From an uncultured Arthrobacter sp. (lineage in GTDB: Bacteria > Actinomycetota > Actinomycetes > Actinomycetales > Micrococcaceae), in the NCBI RefSeq assembly GCF_947493765.1, contig NZ_CANLSZ010000003.1, forward strand, positions 186,001 through 250,000: a DNA stretch of 64,000 bases, given 5' to 3'. Each line of letters starts with the position of its first letter. Positions within the stretch are counted from its first letter, which is position 1. A model generated the notes under the pieces. It was not told the origin of the DNA. It searched no databases and saw nothing but the letters and a program-made list of their open reading frames with translations. Shown here in pieces: positions 1 through 8,041 of the stretch. The translations under genes were made by a program, and so were the position numbers.

Positions 1-749
1 TACATCTCCTCCTCCTCGCGGATCACGGTGCCGGTCAGCGGGTCGAGCGTGTAGATGTTCTCCACCTCGTCCCCGAAGAACTCGATCCGCAGCGCGTGCT
101 CCTCGTACATGGGAATGATCTCCACGGTGTCCCCGCGCACGCGGAAGGTGCCGCGGTGGAAGTCGATGTCGTTGCGCGTGTACTGCATGCCCACGAACTG
201 CCGGAGCAGCTCGTCCCTGTTCATCTGGTCGCCGCGCCGCAGGGTGACCATCTTGTTGATGTACTCCTCGGGCGTGCCGAGTCCGTAGATGCAGGACACG
301 GTGGCGACCACGATCACGTCGCGGCGGGTCAGGAGCGCGTTGGTGGCGGAGTGCCTCAGGCGCTCCACCTCCTCGTTGATCGAGGAGTCCTTCTCGATGA
401 AGGTGTCGGTCTGCGGGACGTACGCCTCGGGCTGGTAGTAGTCGTAGTAGGACACGAAGTACTCCACCGCGTTGTTCGGCAGCAGTTCCCGGAACTCGTT
501 GGCCAGCTGCGCGGCGAGCGTCTTGTTCTGCACCATGACCAGGGTGGGGCGCTGCACCTGCTCGATCAGCCAGGCGGTGGTGGCGCTCTTGCCGGTGCCG
601 GTCGCGCCGAGCAGGACCACGTCCTTCTCCCCCGCGTTGATGCGCTCCGAGAGTTCCCTGATGGCCGTGGGCTGATCGCCCGCGGGCTCGTACTCGCTGA
701 TGACCTCGAACGGTGCCACGACACGCTTGATATCCTGCGCAAGACTCAT
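1..749 (-). CDS. uvrB: UvrABC excision nuclease subunit B, N-terminal part
   Basis: Damage-verifying helicase subunit of nucleotide excision repair; it receives lesions from UvrA and recruits UvrC. The 249 visible residues start [16 protein letters not shown], carry the Walker A loop GATGTGKSA (about residues 48-56) and the tyrosine-rich beta-hairpin [18 protein letters not shown] that clamps DNA. The remaining two thirds lie beyond the window edge. The start ATG is at 747-749; a TATCTT box ends six bases upstream, suggesting leaderless transcription, although GAGG also lies just before the ATG. It follows coaE on the same strand, a common actinobacterial order. No SOS box was seen in the 77-bp gap to coaE. 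Confidence 0.97.
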   Translation of the reverse strand, partial: MSLAQDIKRVVAPFEVISEYEPAGDQPTAIRELSERINAGEKDVVLLGATGTGKSATTAWLIEQVQRPTLVMVQNKTLAAQLANEFRELLPNNAVEYFVSYYDYYQPEAYVPQTDTFIEKDSSINEEVERLRHSATNALLTRRDVIVVATVSCIYGLGTPEEYINKMVTLRRGDQMNRDELLRQFVGMQYTRNDIDFHRGTFRVRGDTVEIIPMYEEHALRIEFFGDEVENIYTLDPLTGTVIREEEEM

Positions 750-755
750 GCCTCA

Positions 756-761
756 AAGATA
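756..761 (-). promoter_or_regulatory. Leaderless -10 box of uvrB
   Basis: Minus-strand TATCTT (TAnnnT) followed by six bases (TGAGGC) and the uvrB ATG. The transcript would begin at or next to the start codon. Inferred from geometry shared with many other genes here. Confidence 0.45.
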
Positions 762-774
762 GTGCCTGACGGTG

Positions 775-792
775 ACACTCCACCCGGAGTGT
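775..792 (-). terminator. Hairpin between coaE and uvrB
   Basis: Perfect 7-bp stem ACACTCC/GGAGTGT with a four-base loop, between the coaE stop and the uvrB start. No T-tract follows, so termination is uncertain. Confidence 0.35.
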
Positions 793-826
793 GCTGCGGG
801 CTGAATGCGCCCCGGCCCGCGCCCGG

Positions 827-1792
827 TCAGGCTCCTCCGGCGTCCGGCGCGGCGACGAGGATCGCCACGTCGAGTGCCGGATCCGCGGAACGGTGGACGG
901 CCTCCGGACCGGCACCGGGGTGGTCCCGGCCGGCAGCCCGGGGGAAGCCGGCAGCCGTCAGGGCGAGGGACACCCGGGCGGACTCCGCCCCCTCACGGAG
1001 GGGCAGGCGGATGCCGGTGGCCGTCACGTCGTCGGGTGCGGTACGGAGCATCTCGTCCCGGACCGGCGGGAGGGCGGTCCCCTCCGGGAGGGCGGCCTCC
1101 AGCTTCGCGACGGTCCGTCGGCCCAGCGCGCTCGTCCCGGCGAGACCCTCCGTCGTCGACGGCGGCAGGACGGCGGGCCGGGACGCCGCCAGGTTGTCGC
1201 GGAACGGGACGACCCGCCCGTGCCAGAGCGCCCGGGTCGCCGCGAGGAGGTCGTCCAGGGCGGCGTCGTTCACGAGCACGGCGTCGGCCTCGCGCAGCCT
1301 CTCCTCCCGCGACGCCTGCGCCGCGATGCGCTGCAGCGCATCGGCACGCTCCATGGAGCGCTGTTCCACCATGCGCGCCACCCGCTCCTCGTCCGGGGCG
1401 TCGACGACGACGACGAGGTGGAACCGCGGCGCCTGGCCCGTCTCGACGAGGAGCGGGATGTCCTCGACCACGATCGCGTCCTCGGGTGCGGCCGCGATGA
1501 GCCGGGCGGCCGCGGACCGGACGCGGGGATGGACGATCCCGTTCAGCTGCTCCCGTGCCCGGTCGTCGGCGAAGACGAGCCTGCCGAGCATCGCCCGGTC
1601 CAGGTTGCCATCGGCCCCGAGCACCGCCGGGCCGAATGCCGCGACCACCTGGTGCAGACCCTCCGAGCCCGGTTCCAACGCCGCTCGTGCGAGCACGTCG
1701 GCATCCACGACGACGGCCCCGAGATCCCGGAACCGGCGGGCGACCACCGACTTCCCCGCGGCGATGCCTCCTGTGAGTCCGATGCGCAGCAT
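827..1792 (-). CDS. coaE: Dephospho-CoA kinase with degenerate GrpB-like C-terminal extension
   Basis: Last step of coenzyme A synthesis: ATP-dependent 3'-phosphorylation of dephospho-CoA, in the cytosol. The N-terminal kinase (about residues 1-200) opens MLRIGLTGGIAAGKS with the P-loop GGIAAGKS. The total of 321 aa exceeds the usual ~200. The tail (about 205-321) ends with HRSADPALDVAILVA, which resembles the HGNADPGRPVNLHVR signature of the UPF0157/GrpB domain fused to CoaE in mycobacteria, but is shortened and diverged. Head gene before uvrB; a TAGGGT box six bases before the ATG and no Shine-Dalgarno suggest a leaderless mRNA. Confidence 0.95.
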   Translation of the reverse strand: MLRIGLTGGIAAGKSVVARRFRDLGAVVVDADVLARAALEPGSEGLHQVVAAFGPAVLGADGNLDRAMLGRLVFADDRAREQLNGIVHPRVRSAAARLIAAAPEDAIVVEDIPLLVETGQAPRFHLVVVVDAPDEERVARMVEQRSMERADALQRIAAQASREERLREADAVLVNDAALDDLLAATRALWHGRVVPFRDNLAASRPAVLPPSTTEGLAGTSALGRRTVAKLEAALPEGTALPPVRDEMLRTAPDDVTATGIRLPLREGAESARVSLALTAAGFPRAAGRDHPGAGPEAVHRSADPALDVAILVAAPDAGGA

Positions 1793-1798
1793 GCGTTC

Positions 1799-1804
1799 AC
1801 CCTA
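1799..1804 (-). promoter_or_regulatory. Leaderless -10 box of coaE
   Basis: Minus-strand TAGGGT, six-base spacer GAACGC, then the coaE ATG. No ribosome-binding site is present. Confidence 0.5.
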
Positions 1805-1930
1805 GCGCGGCCGGCATTCCCTGCCGCGGCCGATCCTCCCCCGCCAGCAGGCAGCACGCGCTGTCAAGACCCCTCGTGGCGCCGATCCGGCGGCGGACCG
1901 TCGGAGGATCTCCCTACGCTGGAACCACCG

Positions 1931-3626
1931 ATGTCGATGAGGAGGACCGTGGAGACCACGCTGGAGGAGTGCCGACGCACTGCGGCAACCGTGTTCGGGT
2001 GGAGCGAGCTGCGCCGGAGCCAGGAACAGGCGATGCAGGCACTGCTGGGTGGCAGCAGCGTGCTCTGTGTGATGCCCACGGGGTCCGGCAAGTCGGCGAT
2101 CTACCAGGTACCGGCCATGACCCTGCCCGGTGTCGCCGTGGTGATCTCCCCCGCTCATCGTGCTGCAGCACGACCAGGCCGAGTCCATCAACGGACACAC
2201 CGGTAGCGAGCGGGCCCGCGTCCTCAATTCCGACCTCGGTGCCACCGGAAGGGAGGCTGCCTGGGAGGCCGCGGCCGACGACGACGAGACCACGCGCGCC
2301 AAGTTCCTCTTCCTCGCGCCCGAGCAGCTGGCCCGCGACGACGTGATGGAGCGGCTGCAGGGTCTCGACGTGTCCCTCGTGGTCGTCGACGAGGCGCACT
2401 GCGTCTCCTCCTGGGGGCACGACTTCCGGCCCGACTACCTCCAGCTGGGCCATCTCCTGAGGAGCCTGCATGCTCCGGTGGTGGCCCTCACCGCGACGGC
2501 GTCGCGGCCCGTCCAGAAGGAGATCGTCGAAGGGCTGCACCTGGAGGACCCGTTCGTGCTCGTGGAGGGGTTCGACCGCCCCAACATCTCCCTCGAGGTG
2601 ATCCAGTACGTGGAGGACGCGGACAAGGATCGCGCGGTCCGCGAGCAGGTCCTCGGTCTCGACGGCCCGGGCCTGGTGTACGTCGCGACGAAGAAGGCGG
2701 TCGACGCCCTGGCCGCCGAGCTCAGGACCGCCGGGAGGAAGGCCGACGCCTACCACGCGGGACGGCGGAAGAAGGAGCGCGAAGCCGTCCACGACGGCTT
2801 CCTGGACGGTCGGATCGACGTCGTCGTCGCCACAACCGCGTTCGGGATGGGCGTGGACAAGCCCGATGTCCGTTTCGTCGTCCACGCGGACGTCGCGGAC
2901 TCCCTGGACAGCTACTACCAGGAGATCGGCCGCGCGGGCCGCGACGGACACCCGGCGCGGGCGGTGCTGCACTATCGTCCGGAGGACCTCTCCCTCCGAC
3001 GGTTCTTCGCCTCCACCTCCGCGAGCCGCAGCCGGCTCAGGGAGCTGTTCCTCCTCCTCAGTGCGCAGGACCGGCCCGTCGGCATGAAGGAGCTCAAGGA
3101 ACTGTCCGGCCTGTCCGGGCGGAAGCTCACCGGTCTGGTGAATCTCCTGGTGGCGGGGGGCAGCGTGAAGGACGGGGTGAAGGGGTACCGCGCTCGCAGG
3201 ACGAGCGCGTCCGACGCCGTGGCAGGGGCGGTGGAGCAGGCGGAGAATCGCGAGAGCATCGATCTGTCGCGCATCGAGATGATCCGCCGCTATGCCGAGA
3301 CCAGCCGCTGCCGCCGGCAGTCCCTGCTCTCCTACTTCGGCGACGAACCCGCCGACCCGTGCGGGAACTGCGACAACTGCGCGGAGGCCGAACGCTCCGC
3401 CGACACTCCGGACGGGACGGCTGCCGCACCGGAGCAGGCCCCGCCGGAGGCACCGTTCGACATCGAGGCGGAGGTCGACCATCCGGAGTGGGGCCGCGGG
3501 ACGGTCATGGGGTACGAGGACCACGTCGTCACGGTGCTCTTCGACACGGTGGGGTACAGGACGCTCTCCCTGGCCCTCGTCACGGAGAAGGACCTCCTGG
3601 TGGAGGTGCAGGCGGCGTCCCGCTAG
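1931..3626 (+). pseudogene. recQ: RecQ-family ATP-dependent DNA helicase, frameshifted
   Basis: 3'-5' DNA helicase of recombinational repair. The first part reads to MPTGSGKSAIYQVPAMTLPG (Walker A) and VVISP, then leaves frame; the rest reads from LQHDQAESINGH with DEAHCVSSWGHDF (Walker B), helicase motifs TTAFGMGVDKPDV and QEIGRAGRDG, zinc-binding CGNCDNC, and a C-terminal beta module (VDHPEWGRGTVMGYEDH) instead of HRDC. Removing one C from the C5 run at 2148-2152 restores VISPLIVLQHDQ, the expected motif, and a protein near 564 aa. Either a true recent mutation or a homopolymer sequencing error. Start ATG 1931 has TACGCT ten bases upstream; GTG 1949, preceded by GGAGG, is an alternative. 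Confidence 0.88.
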
Positions 3627-3656
3627 GACTGCCGGGCCGGTACGGCGCGGGTCGCC

Positions 3657-3662
3657 TACGAT
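3657..3662 (+). promoter_or_regulatory. Leaderless -10 box of the rRNA methyltransferase gene
   Basis: TACGAT, seven-base spacer GGAGCGG, then ATG at 3670. The box overlaps the upstream ATG at 3661, which therefore would not be the start. Confidence 0.45.
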
Positions 3663-3669
3663 GGAGCGG

Positions 3670-4842
3670 ATGATCCCGTTCAGTCTCGACCTCCTGCGCC
3701 GCCGTCCTGACGTCGAGGCGCCCGAGCTGGTCGCGGTGGACGCGGCGGACCGCCTGCTCCTCGCCACCGCGCGCCGCCGGCTGGCAGGCGACGACCCCGG
3801 CGGCAGGGGCGGCATCGTCACGATCAACGATTCCTTCGGTGCCCTGACCCTCGGAGCGGCCCAGCTCTCCGGCCGGAGCGATATCAGGGTGTTCCAGGAC
3901 TCGGTGGTCGGCGAACGCGCGCTGGCCCTCAACGCCGCCGCGCAGGGCCTCGACGGGGTGTACCGCGTGTTCCCCCTCGGCGCCTCCCTGCTGACCGGCG
4001 CGGACACCGTGCTGGTGCGTCTGCCGCGGTCCCTCGACGAACTCGACGAGATCGCCCGGACCATCGCCGCCCACGCCGCGCCCGGCGTCCGGGTGTTCCT
4101 GGCCGGCCGGGTCAAGCACATGACCCTGTCCATGAACGCCGTGCTCGACACCTCCTTCGGCGAGGTGGGCGCCGGTCTCGCCCGGCAGAAGGCCCGCGTG
4201 CTGACCGCCGGCGACCCCCGGGGAAACGTCGCGCCGTCCCTGCCCCGGAGCGCGGGGTACGACGTCGGCCTCGACCGCCCGCTCGAGCTGCGGGCCTTCG
4301 GAGCGACCTTCGGTGGTGCCGCGCTCGACCCGGGGACGCGGCTGCTCCTGCCCCACCTGCGCAACCTGACCGGCCCGGCGGTCCCCTCCGACCCGTCGGG
4401 TGCGGTGGCCCCGGACGTGATCGACCTGGGCTGCGGCAACGGGACGGTCGCTGCGTATCTCGCCCTGACCGACCCGGGGCGGCGCGTCCATGCCACCGAT
4501 CAGTCCGCCTCGGCGGTCGCCTCGACGCTGGCGACCGCCGAGGCGAACGGCGTCCGGGACCGGATCACGGTGAGCCGGGACGACGCCCTGTCCGGACGGC
4601 CGGACGGCTCTTCCGGGCTGATCGTCCTCAATCCGCCGTTCCATCTCGGCAGCACCGTGCATACCGGTGCGGCCCATCGCCTCTTCCGGGCGTGCGCGCG
4701 GGTTCTCGTCCCGGGGGGAGAACTGTGGACGGTCTGGAACAGCCACCTGCGCTACCGATCGGCCCTCGAGCGGACCATCGGCCCCACCCGGCAGGTGGAG
4801 CGGTCCTCCCGGTACACGATCACCTGCTCCACCCGCCGCTGA
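3670..4842 (+). CDS. RsmC/RlmG-like class I SAM methyltransferase (rRNA guanine-N2)
   Basis: Probably methylates the exocyclic N2 of a guanine in 16S or 23S rRNA, as RsmC and RlmG do; which base cannot be told here. About 390 aa in two halves: an N-terminal degenerate methyltransferase-like domain (MIPFSLDLLRRRPDV onward) and a catalytic C-terminal domain with SAM motif VIDLGCGNGTVAAYL (near residue 250) and the N2-guanine signature LNPPFHLG. Start chosen at ATG 3670 rather than 3661 because a TAnnnT box ends seven bases before it. Lone gene between the recQ relic and a convergent rpsA, bounded by a strong shared hairpin. Confidence 0.85.
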   Translation: MIPFSLDLLRRRPDVEAPELVAVDAADRLLLATARRRLAGDDPGGRGGIVTINDSFGALTLGAAQLSGRSDIRVFQDSVVGERALALNAAAQGLDGVYRVFPLGASLLTGADTVLVRLPRSLDELDEIARTIAAHAAPGVRVFLAGRVKHMTLSMNAVLDTSFGEVGAGLARQKARVLTAGDPRGNVAPSLPRSAGYDVGLDRPLELRAFGATFGGAALDPGTRLLLPHLRNLTGPAVPSDPSGAVAPDVIDLGCGNGTVAAYLALTDPGRRVHATDQSASAVASTLATAEANGVRDRITVSRDDALSGRPDGSSGLIVLNPPFHLGSTVHTGAAHRLFRACARVLVPGGELWTVWNSHLRYRSALERTIGPTRQVERSSRYTITCSTRR

Positions 4843-4955
4843 TCCACCGCCGATCCGCCGGCGGGCCACCTACCGGTCGCCGGCGGACCGGACGGGTCCC
4901 ATCCGGGTCCGGACCGGACAACGCCGGCGCCTGGCAACACACTGTCACCGCAGAG

Positions 4956-4994
4956 GACAGCAGCCCCCCGTCCGATGGACGGGGGGCTGCTGTC
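4956..4994. terminator. Bidirectional terminator hairpin
   Basis: Perfect 18-bp inverted repeat, left arm GACAGCAGCCCCCCGTCC, three-base loop, right arm its exact complement, between the convergent methyltransferase and rpsA genes. No T-tract on either side, as is common in actinobacteria. Confidence 0.85.
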
Positions 4995-5017
4995 GGTGTG
5001 CTGCAGGACCCGGCGAA

Positions 5018-6499
5018 CTACGCTCCGGTGAGCTTCTCGCGGAGTGCCGCGAGAGCCTCGTCGGAGGCGAGTGTCCCGGAACCGGTGTCCGCGACCACGG
5101 GGTCCGAGGAGTAGCTCGAGGAACTCGATGAGCTGGACTCCGCCGGCTCGCTGGCGGCGCGGGCGTCGTCGGACTCGTGCTGGACGACCTGCTTCTTGTG
5201 GGCCTCCCAGCGGGACTGGGCCTCGGCGTACTGCGCTTCCCAGGTGGCCCGCTGCGTCTCGTAACCCTCGAGCCATTCGTTCGACTCGGGGTCGAAGCCC
5301 TCGGGGTACTTGTAGTTGCCCTCGTCGTCGTACTCCGCGGCCATGCCGTAGAGCGCGGGATCGAATTCGGTGCTGTCCGCGTCGACGCCCTCGTTGGCCT
5401 GCTTGAGGCTGAGGGAGATGCGGCGGCGCTCGAGATCGATGTCGATGACCTTGACGAAGAGCTCGTCACCGACCGAGACGACCTGCTCGGCCAGTTCCAC
5501 GTGGCGGACGGCCAGCTCGGAGATGTGCACGAGACCCTCGATGCCGTCCTCGACGCGCACGAACGCGCCGAAGGGGACGAGCTTCGTGACCTTGCCCGGG
5601 ACGACCTGGCCCAGGGCGTGCGTGCGGGCGAAGGTCTGCCAGGGATCTTCCTGCGTGGCCTTCAGCGACAGCGAGACCCGCTCGCGGTCGAGATCGACCT
5701 CGAGGACCTCCACCGTGACCTCCTGGCCCACCTCGACGACCTCGGACGGGTGGTCGATGTGCTTCCAGGACAGCTCGGAGACGTGCACCAGACCGTCGAC
5801 GCCGCCGAGGTCCACGAACGCGCCGAAGTTGACGATCGAGGAGACGACGCCCGGACGGACCTGGCCCTTCTCGAGCTTGTTGAGGAACGTGGAGCGCACC
5901 TCGGACTGGGTCTGCTCGAGCCATGCGCGACGCGACAGGACCACGTTGTTGCGGTTCTTGTCGAGCTCGATGATCTTGGCTTCGATCTGCTGGCCGATGT
6001 ACGGAGCCAGGTCACGGACGCGACGCATCTCGACGAGGGACGCGGGCAGGAAGCCACGCAGGCCGATGTCGAGGATGAGCCCACCCTTGACGACCTCGAT
6101 GACGGTGCCGGTGACGACGCCGTCCTCTTCCTTGACCTTCTCGATGTCGCCCCAGGCACGCTCGTACTGAGCGCGCTTCTTGGACAGGATCAGGCGGCCT
6201 TCTTTGTCTTCCTTCGTCAGGACGAGGGCTTCCACCTCGTCGCCCACGGAGACGACGTCCCCGGGATCGACGTCGTGCTTGATGGACAGCTCGCGGGAAG
6301 GAATGACACCCTCGGTCTTGTAACCGATGTCGAGCAGGACTTCGTCGCGGTCGACCTTGACGACCGTACCCTCGACGAGATCTCCGTCGTTGAAGTACTT
6401 GATGGTCGCGTCGATCGCGGCGAGGAAGTCCTCAGCAGTGCCGATGTCGTTGATAGCGACCTGCGGGGCACCTTGCTTCTCGGTGGTGGTGATGGTCAT
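5018..6499 (-). CDS. rpsA: 30S ribosomal protein S1
   Basis: Binds mRNA on the small subunit and helps initiation on structured or weak-RBS messages. 493 aa with four S1 RNA-binding repeats, e.g. GDLVEGTVVKVDRDEVLLDI (first), GVVTGTVIEVVKGGLILDIG (second), GQVRPGVVSSIVNFGAFVDL (third) and GQVVPGKVTKLVPFGAFVRV (fourth), then an acidic/serine tail with SSSSSSSSYSS. This is the shorter actinobacterial form rather than the six-repeat E. coli form. Start ATG 6497-6499 gives MTITTTEKQGAPQVAINDIG. Has its own strong promoter and a roughly 130-nt leader with a hairpin. Confidence 0.98.
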   Translation of the reverse strand: MTITTTEKQGAPQVAINDIGTAEDFLAAIDATIKYFNDGDLVEGTVVKVDRDEVLLDIGYKTEGVIPSRELSIKHDVDPGDVVSVGDEVEALVLTKEDKEGRLILSKKRAQYERAWGDIEKVKEEDGVVTGTVIEVVKGGLILDIGLRGFLPASLVEMRRVRDLAPYIGQQIEAKIIELDKNRNNVVLSRRAWLEQTQSEVRSTFLNKLEKGQVRPGVVSSIVNFGAFVDLGGVDGLVHVSELSWKHIDHPSEVVEVGQEVTVEVLEVDLDRERVSLSLKATQEDPWQTFARTHALGQVVPGKVTKLVPFGAFVRVEDGIEGLVHISELAVRHVELAEQVVSVGDELFVKVIDIDLERRRISLSLKQANEGVDADSTEFDPALYGMAAEYDDEGNYKYPEGFDPESNEWLEGYETQRATWEAQYAEAQSRWEAHKKQVVQHESDDARAASEPAESSSSSSSSYSSDPVVADTGSGTLASDEALAALREKLTGA

Positions 6500-6537
6500 G
6501 TAGTTGGGGCTCCGTTGTGGATGTGGACGATGTGGGA

Positions 6538-6555
6538 AGAGCCTCGGGAGGCTCT
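6538..6555 (-). promoter_or_regulatory. Hairpin in the rpsA 5' leader
   Basis: AGAGCC/GGCTCT stem with a six-base loop, about 40 nt upstream of the rpsA ATG and inside the predicted leader. Could be an S1 autoregulatory or translational element; inferred from position only. Confidence 0.35.
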
Positions 6556-6635
6556 CTGATGGTCTAGCAGTGGCAGCGCACCCCCTGATCGATCGGCATG
6601 GGCCGGGATCCGCAGAGCGCACTACGCGCCTGCTC

Positions 6636-6664
6636 AGTGTAGCTCCGGGCCACAACACGGTCAA
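6636..6664 (-). promoter_or_regulatory. Sigma-70-type promoter of rpsA
   Basis: Minus-strand TTGACC (6659-6664) and TACACT (6636-6641) separated by exactly 17 bp; the best consensus promoter in the window. Transcription would start near 6629. Confidence 0.8.
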
Positions 6665-6665
6665 A

Positions 6666-6698
6666 GCAGGGCCGCAGGCGGCAGGTGCTCGGCCCTGC
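6666..6698 (-). terminator. Terminator hairpin after the acetyltransferase gene
   Basis: GCAGGGCC ... GGCCCTGC inverted repeat 14 bp after the acetyltransferase stop, followed on the minus strand by TTTG. It directly abuts the rpsA -35 box. Confidence 0.6.
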
Positions 6699-6711
6699 GT
6701 GTGGCGTCCGG

Positions 6712-8013
6712 CTAGAAGTGCGTGATGCAGTACGGTTCCTCGGCGCGGCCGAACAGGGTGTCGAGGAGGTCCACGGCGTCCTCCGCGTGGGCGGTGAGGG
6801 CACCGGCGGCCGCGAGTGCCGATGCCTGCACCCCGCCGAAGTACAGCGAGCCGAGCGCGTTGACCGAGAGGGTGGCGTCGGGTGCCGTCGCGGCGTCCAC
6901 CGGCTCGACGTCGGCCACGCCGTCCACCACGGTCAGGACGTACGAGCCGTCGGCGAGTCCGAGGGAGTCCTCGACCTCCAGCACGAGCCGGCCGCTGCCC
7001 CGGTAGGAGCGCGCCCCCAGGGCTGCAGCGACGTCGAGCAGTCGGACCCACAGGACGTCCTCCGCCCCCTTGACGCTGTAGCAGCGGCGGTCCCGCAGCG
7101 CCCAGTCCAGCGGGTCGTCGCGCCGTGCCTCGTCCCACGTGATCCGCTGCACGAGGTCCAGTGCTCCGAGATAGCGCCACAGTTCCAGGTACGCCGACGG
7201 CGTCGCGGCCACGAGGTCCACGATCTTCATGGTGTACGGCGTGGTCTCCCACCCCGCGAAGCGGTAGGAGACGTAGCCGGCGGGAGTTCCCTCGGCGTCG
7301 TAGTGCACGGCCATCCGTACCGCGCGGTCCTCGACGGGTCGCTCGCGTCCCCACTCGCCCGACGCCCGCCGCGGATACGCGTACTGCCGGCCCACGGACC
7401 CGAAGGTCTTCCCGTGGAACGACTCGAAGATCTCGGCGGCGAGTCGCGTAGCGTGCTCGCGGCCCACGAGCGTCGTCGTCCCGCTCCGGGGCGCGGTGAG
7501 CTCGAACCGCTCCCTGGCGTCCACCTCGACGCTCTGGGTGAAGGTGGCGCACCCGAAGCCGAACCGCCCGTAGATGGTGGCCTCCGACGCCGTCAGGATC
7601 GCCAGCGGCAGGCCCCGCTCCTTCGCCTCGCGCAGGTCCCGCGTCATCATCGAGCGGAGGATCCCCCTGCGTCGGTGGCTCGGCCGCACCGTCACGGCCG
7701 TGATCTGGTGCGCCTCGAGCTGGGCGGCACCCACGGTGATCGGATGCACCATGGTGGCGTAGGTGGCGACCGGGTAGCCGGCGTCGAGCGCCTCGGCGGG
7801 TTGCGCGCGGTCGTACACGCCCCACAGGACGCGCTGGTCGGCTCGGTACGCCTCCAGGAAGCGGGGGAAGTCCTCGGGGTCGGTCATGCTCTCGTGGAAA
7901 CCGATCCCCTCGGCGTCGAGCCACTTCGCGAAGCGGCCCTCCCGTGTTGCGTCCTCGTCGGCCCCGAGGGTGAAGAGTTCGGTCGTCAGGTCAGGTGTCG
8001 TGTAGTCGCTCAC
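6712..8013 (-). CDS. Eis-like GNAT N-acetyltransferase
   Basis: Acetyl-CoA-dependent N-acetyltransferase of the Eis family (tandem GNAT fold plus SCP2-like C-terminal domain). 433 aa. Acetyl-CoA motif VTVRPSHRRRGILRSMM (near residues 110-126), a tyrosine in SEATIYGRFGFG at the Eis general-acid position, and a C-terminal phenylalanine (YCITHF end) whose carboxylate is the catalytic base in Eis. The substrate is unknown; mycobacterial Eis acetylates aminoglycosides and protein lysines, and that should not be assumed here. Start is GTG 8013 (VSDYTTPDLTTEL), with a TAGGGT box eight bases upstream and no RBS. Lies 28 bp downstream of polA. Confidence 0.88.
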   Translation of the reverse strand: MSDYTTPDLTTELFTLGADEDATREGRFAKWLDAEGIGFHESMTDPEDFPRFLEAYRADQRVLWGVYDRAQPAEALDAGYPVATYATMVHPITVGAAQLEAHQITAVTVRPSHRRRGILRSMMTRDLREAKERGLPLAILTASEATIYGRFGFGCATFTQSVEVDARERFELTAPRSGTTTLVGREHATRLAAEIFESFHGKTFGSVGRQYAYPRRASGEWGRERPVEDRAVRMAVHYDAEGTPAGYVSYRFAGWETTPYTMKIVDLVAATPSAYLELWRYLGALDLVQRITWDEARRDDPLDWALRDRRCYSVKGAEDVLWVRLLDVAAALGARSYRGSGRLVLEVEDSLGLADGSYVLTVVDGVADVEPVDAATAPDATLSVNALGSLYFGGVQASALAAAGALTAHAEDAVDLLDTLFGRAEEPYCITHF

Positions 8014-8021
8014 AGCAGACA

Positions 8022-8027
8022 ACCCTA
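8022..8027 (-). promoter_or_regulatory. Leaderless -10 box of the acetyltransferase gene
   Basis: Minus-strand TAGGGT, eight-base spacer, then GTG 8013. Lies in the 28-bp gap after polA, so the gene has its own candidate promoter. Confidence 0.4.
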
Positions 8028-8041
8028 GTGTGCTCGATTCC

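Noticed and set aside
96-1805. Plus-strand open frame across uvrB and coaE
   Set aside because: Antisense shadow; UvrB and CoaE motifs are unambiguous on the minus strand.
1914-4496. 860-codon open frame antisense to recQ and the methyltransferase gene
   Set aside because: Shadow of two clearly coding regions on the plus strand; no recognisable domain.
4843-5017. Small gene between the methyltransferase gene and rpsA
   Set aside because: Only the perfect terminator hairpin is convincing; open frames here are antisense or unframed.
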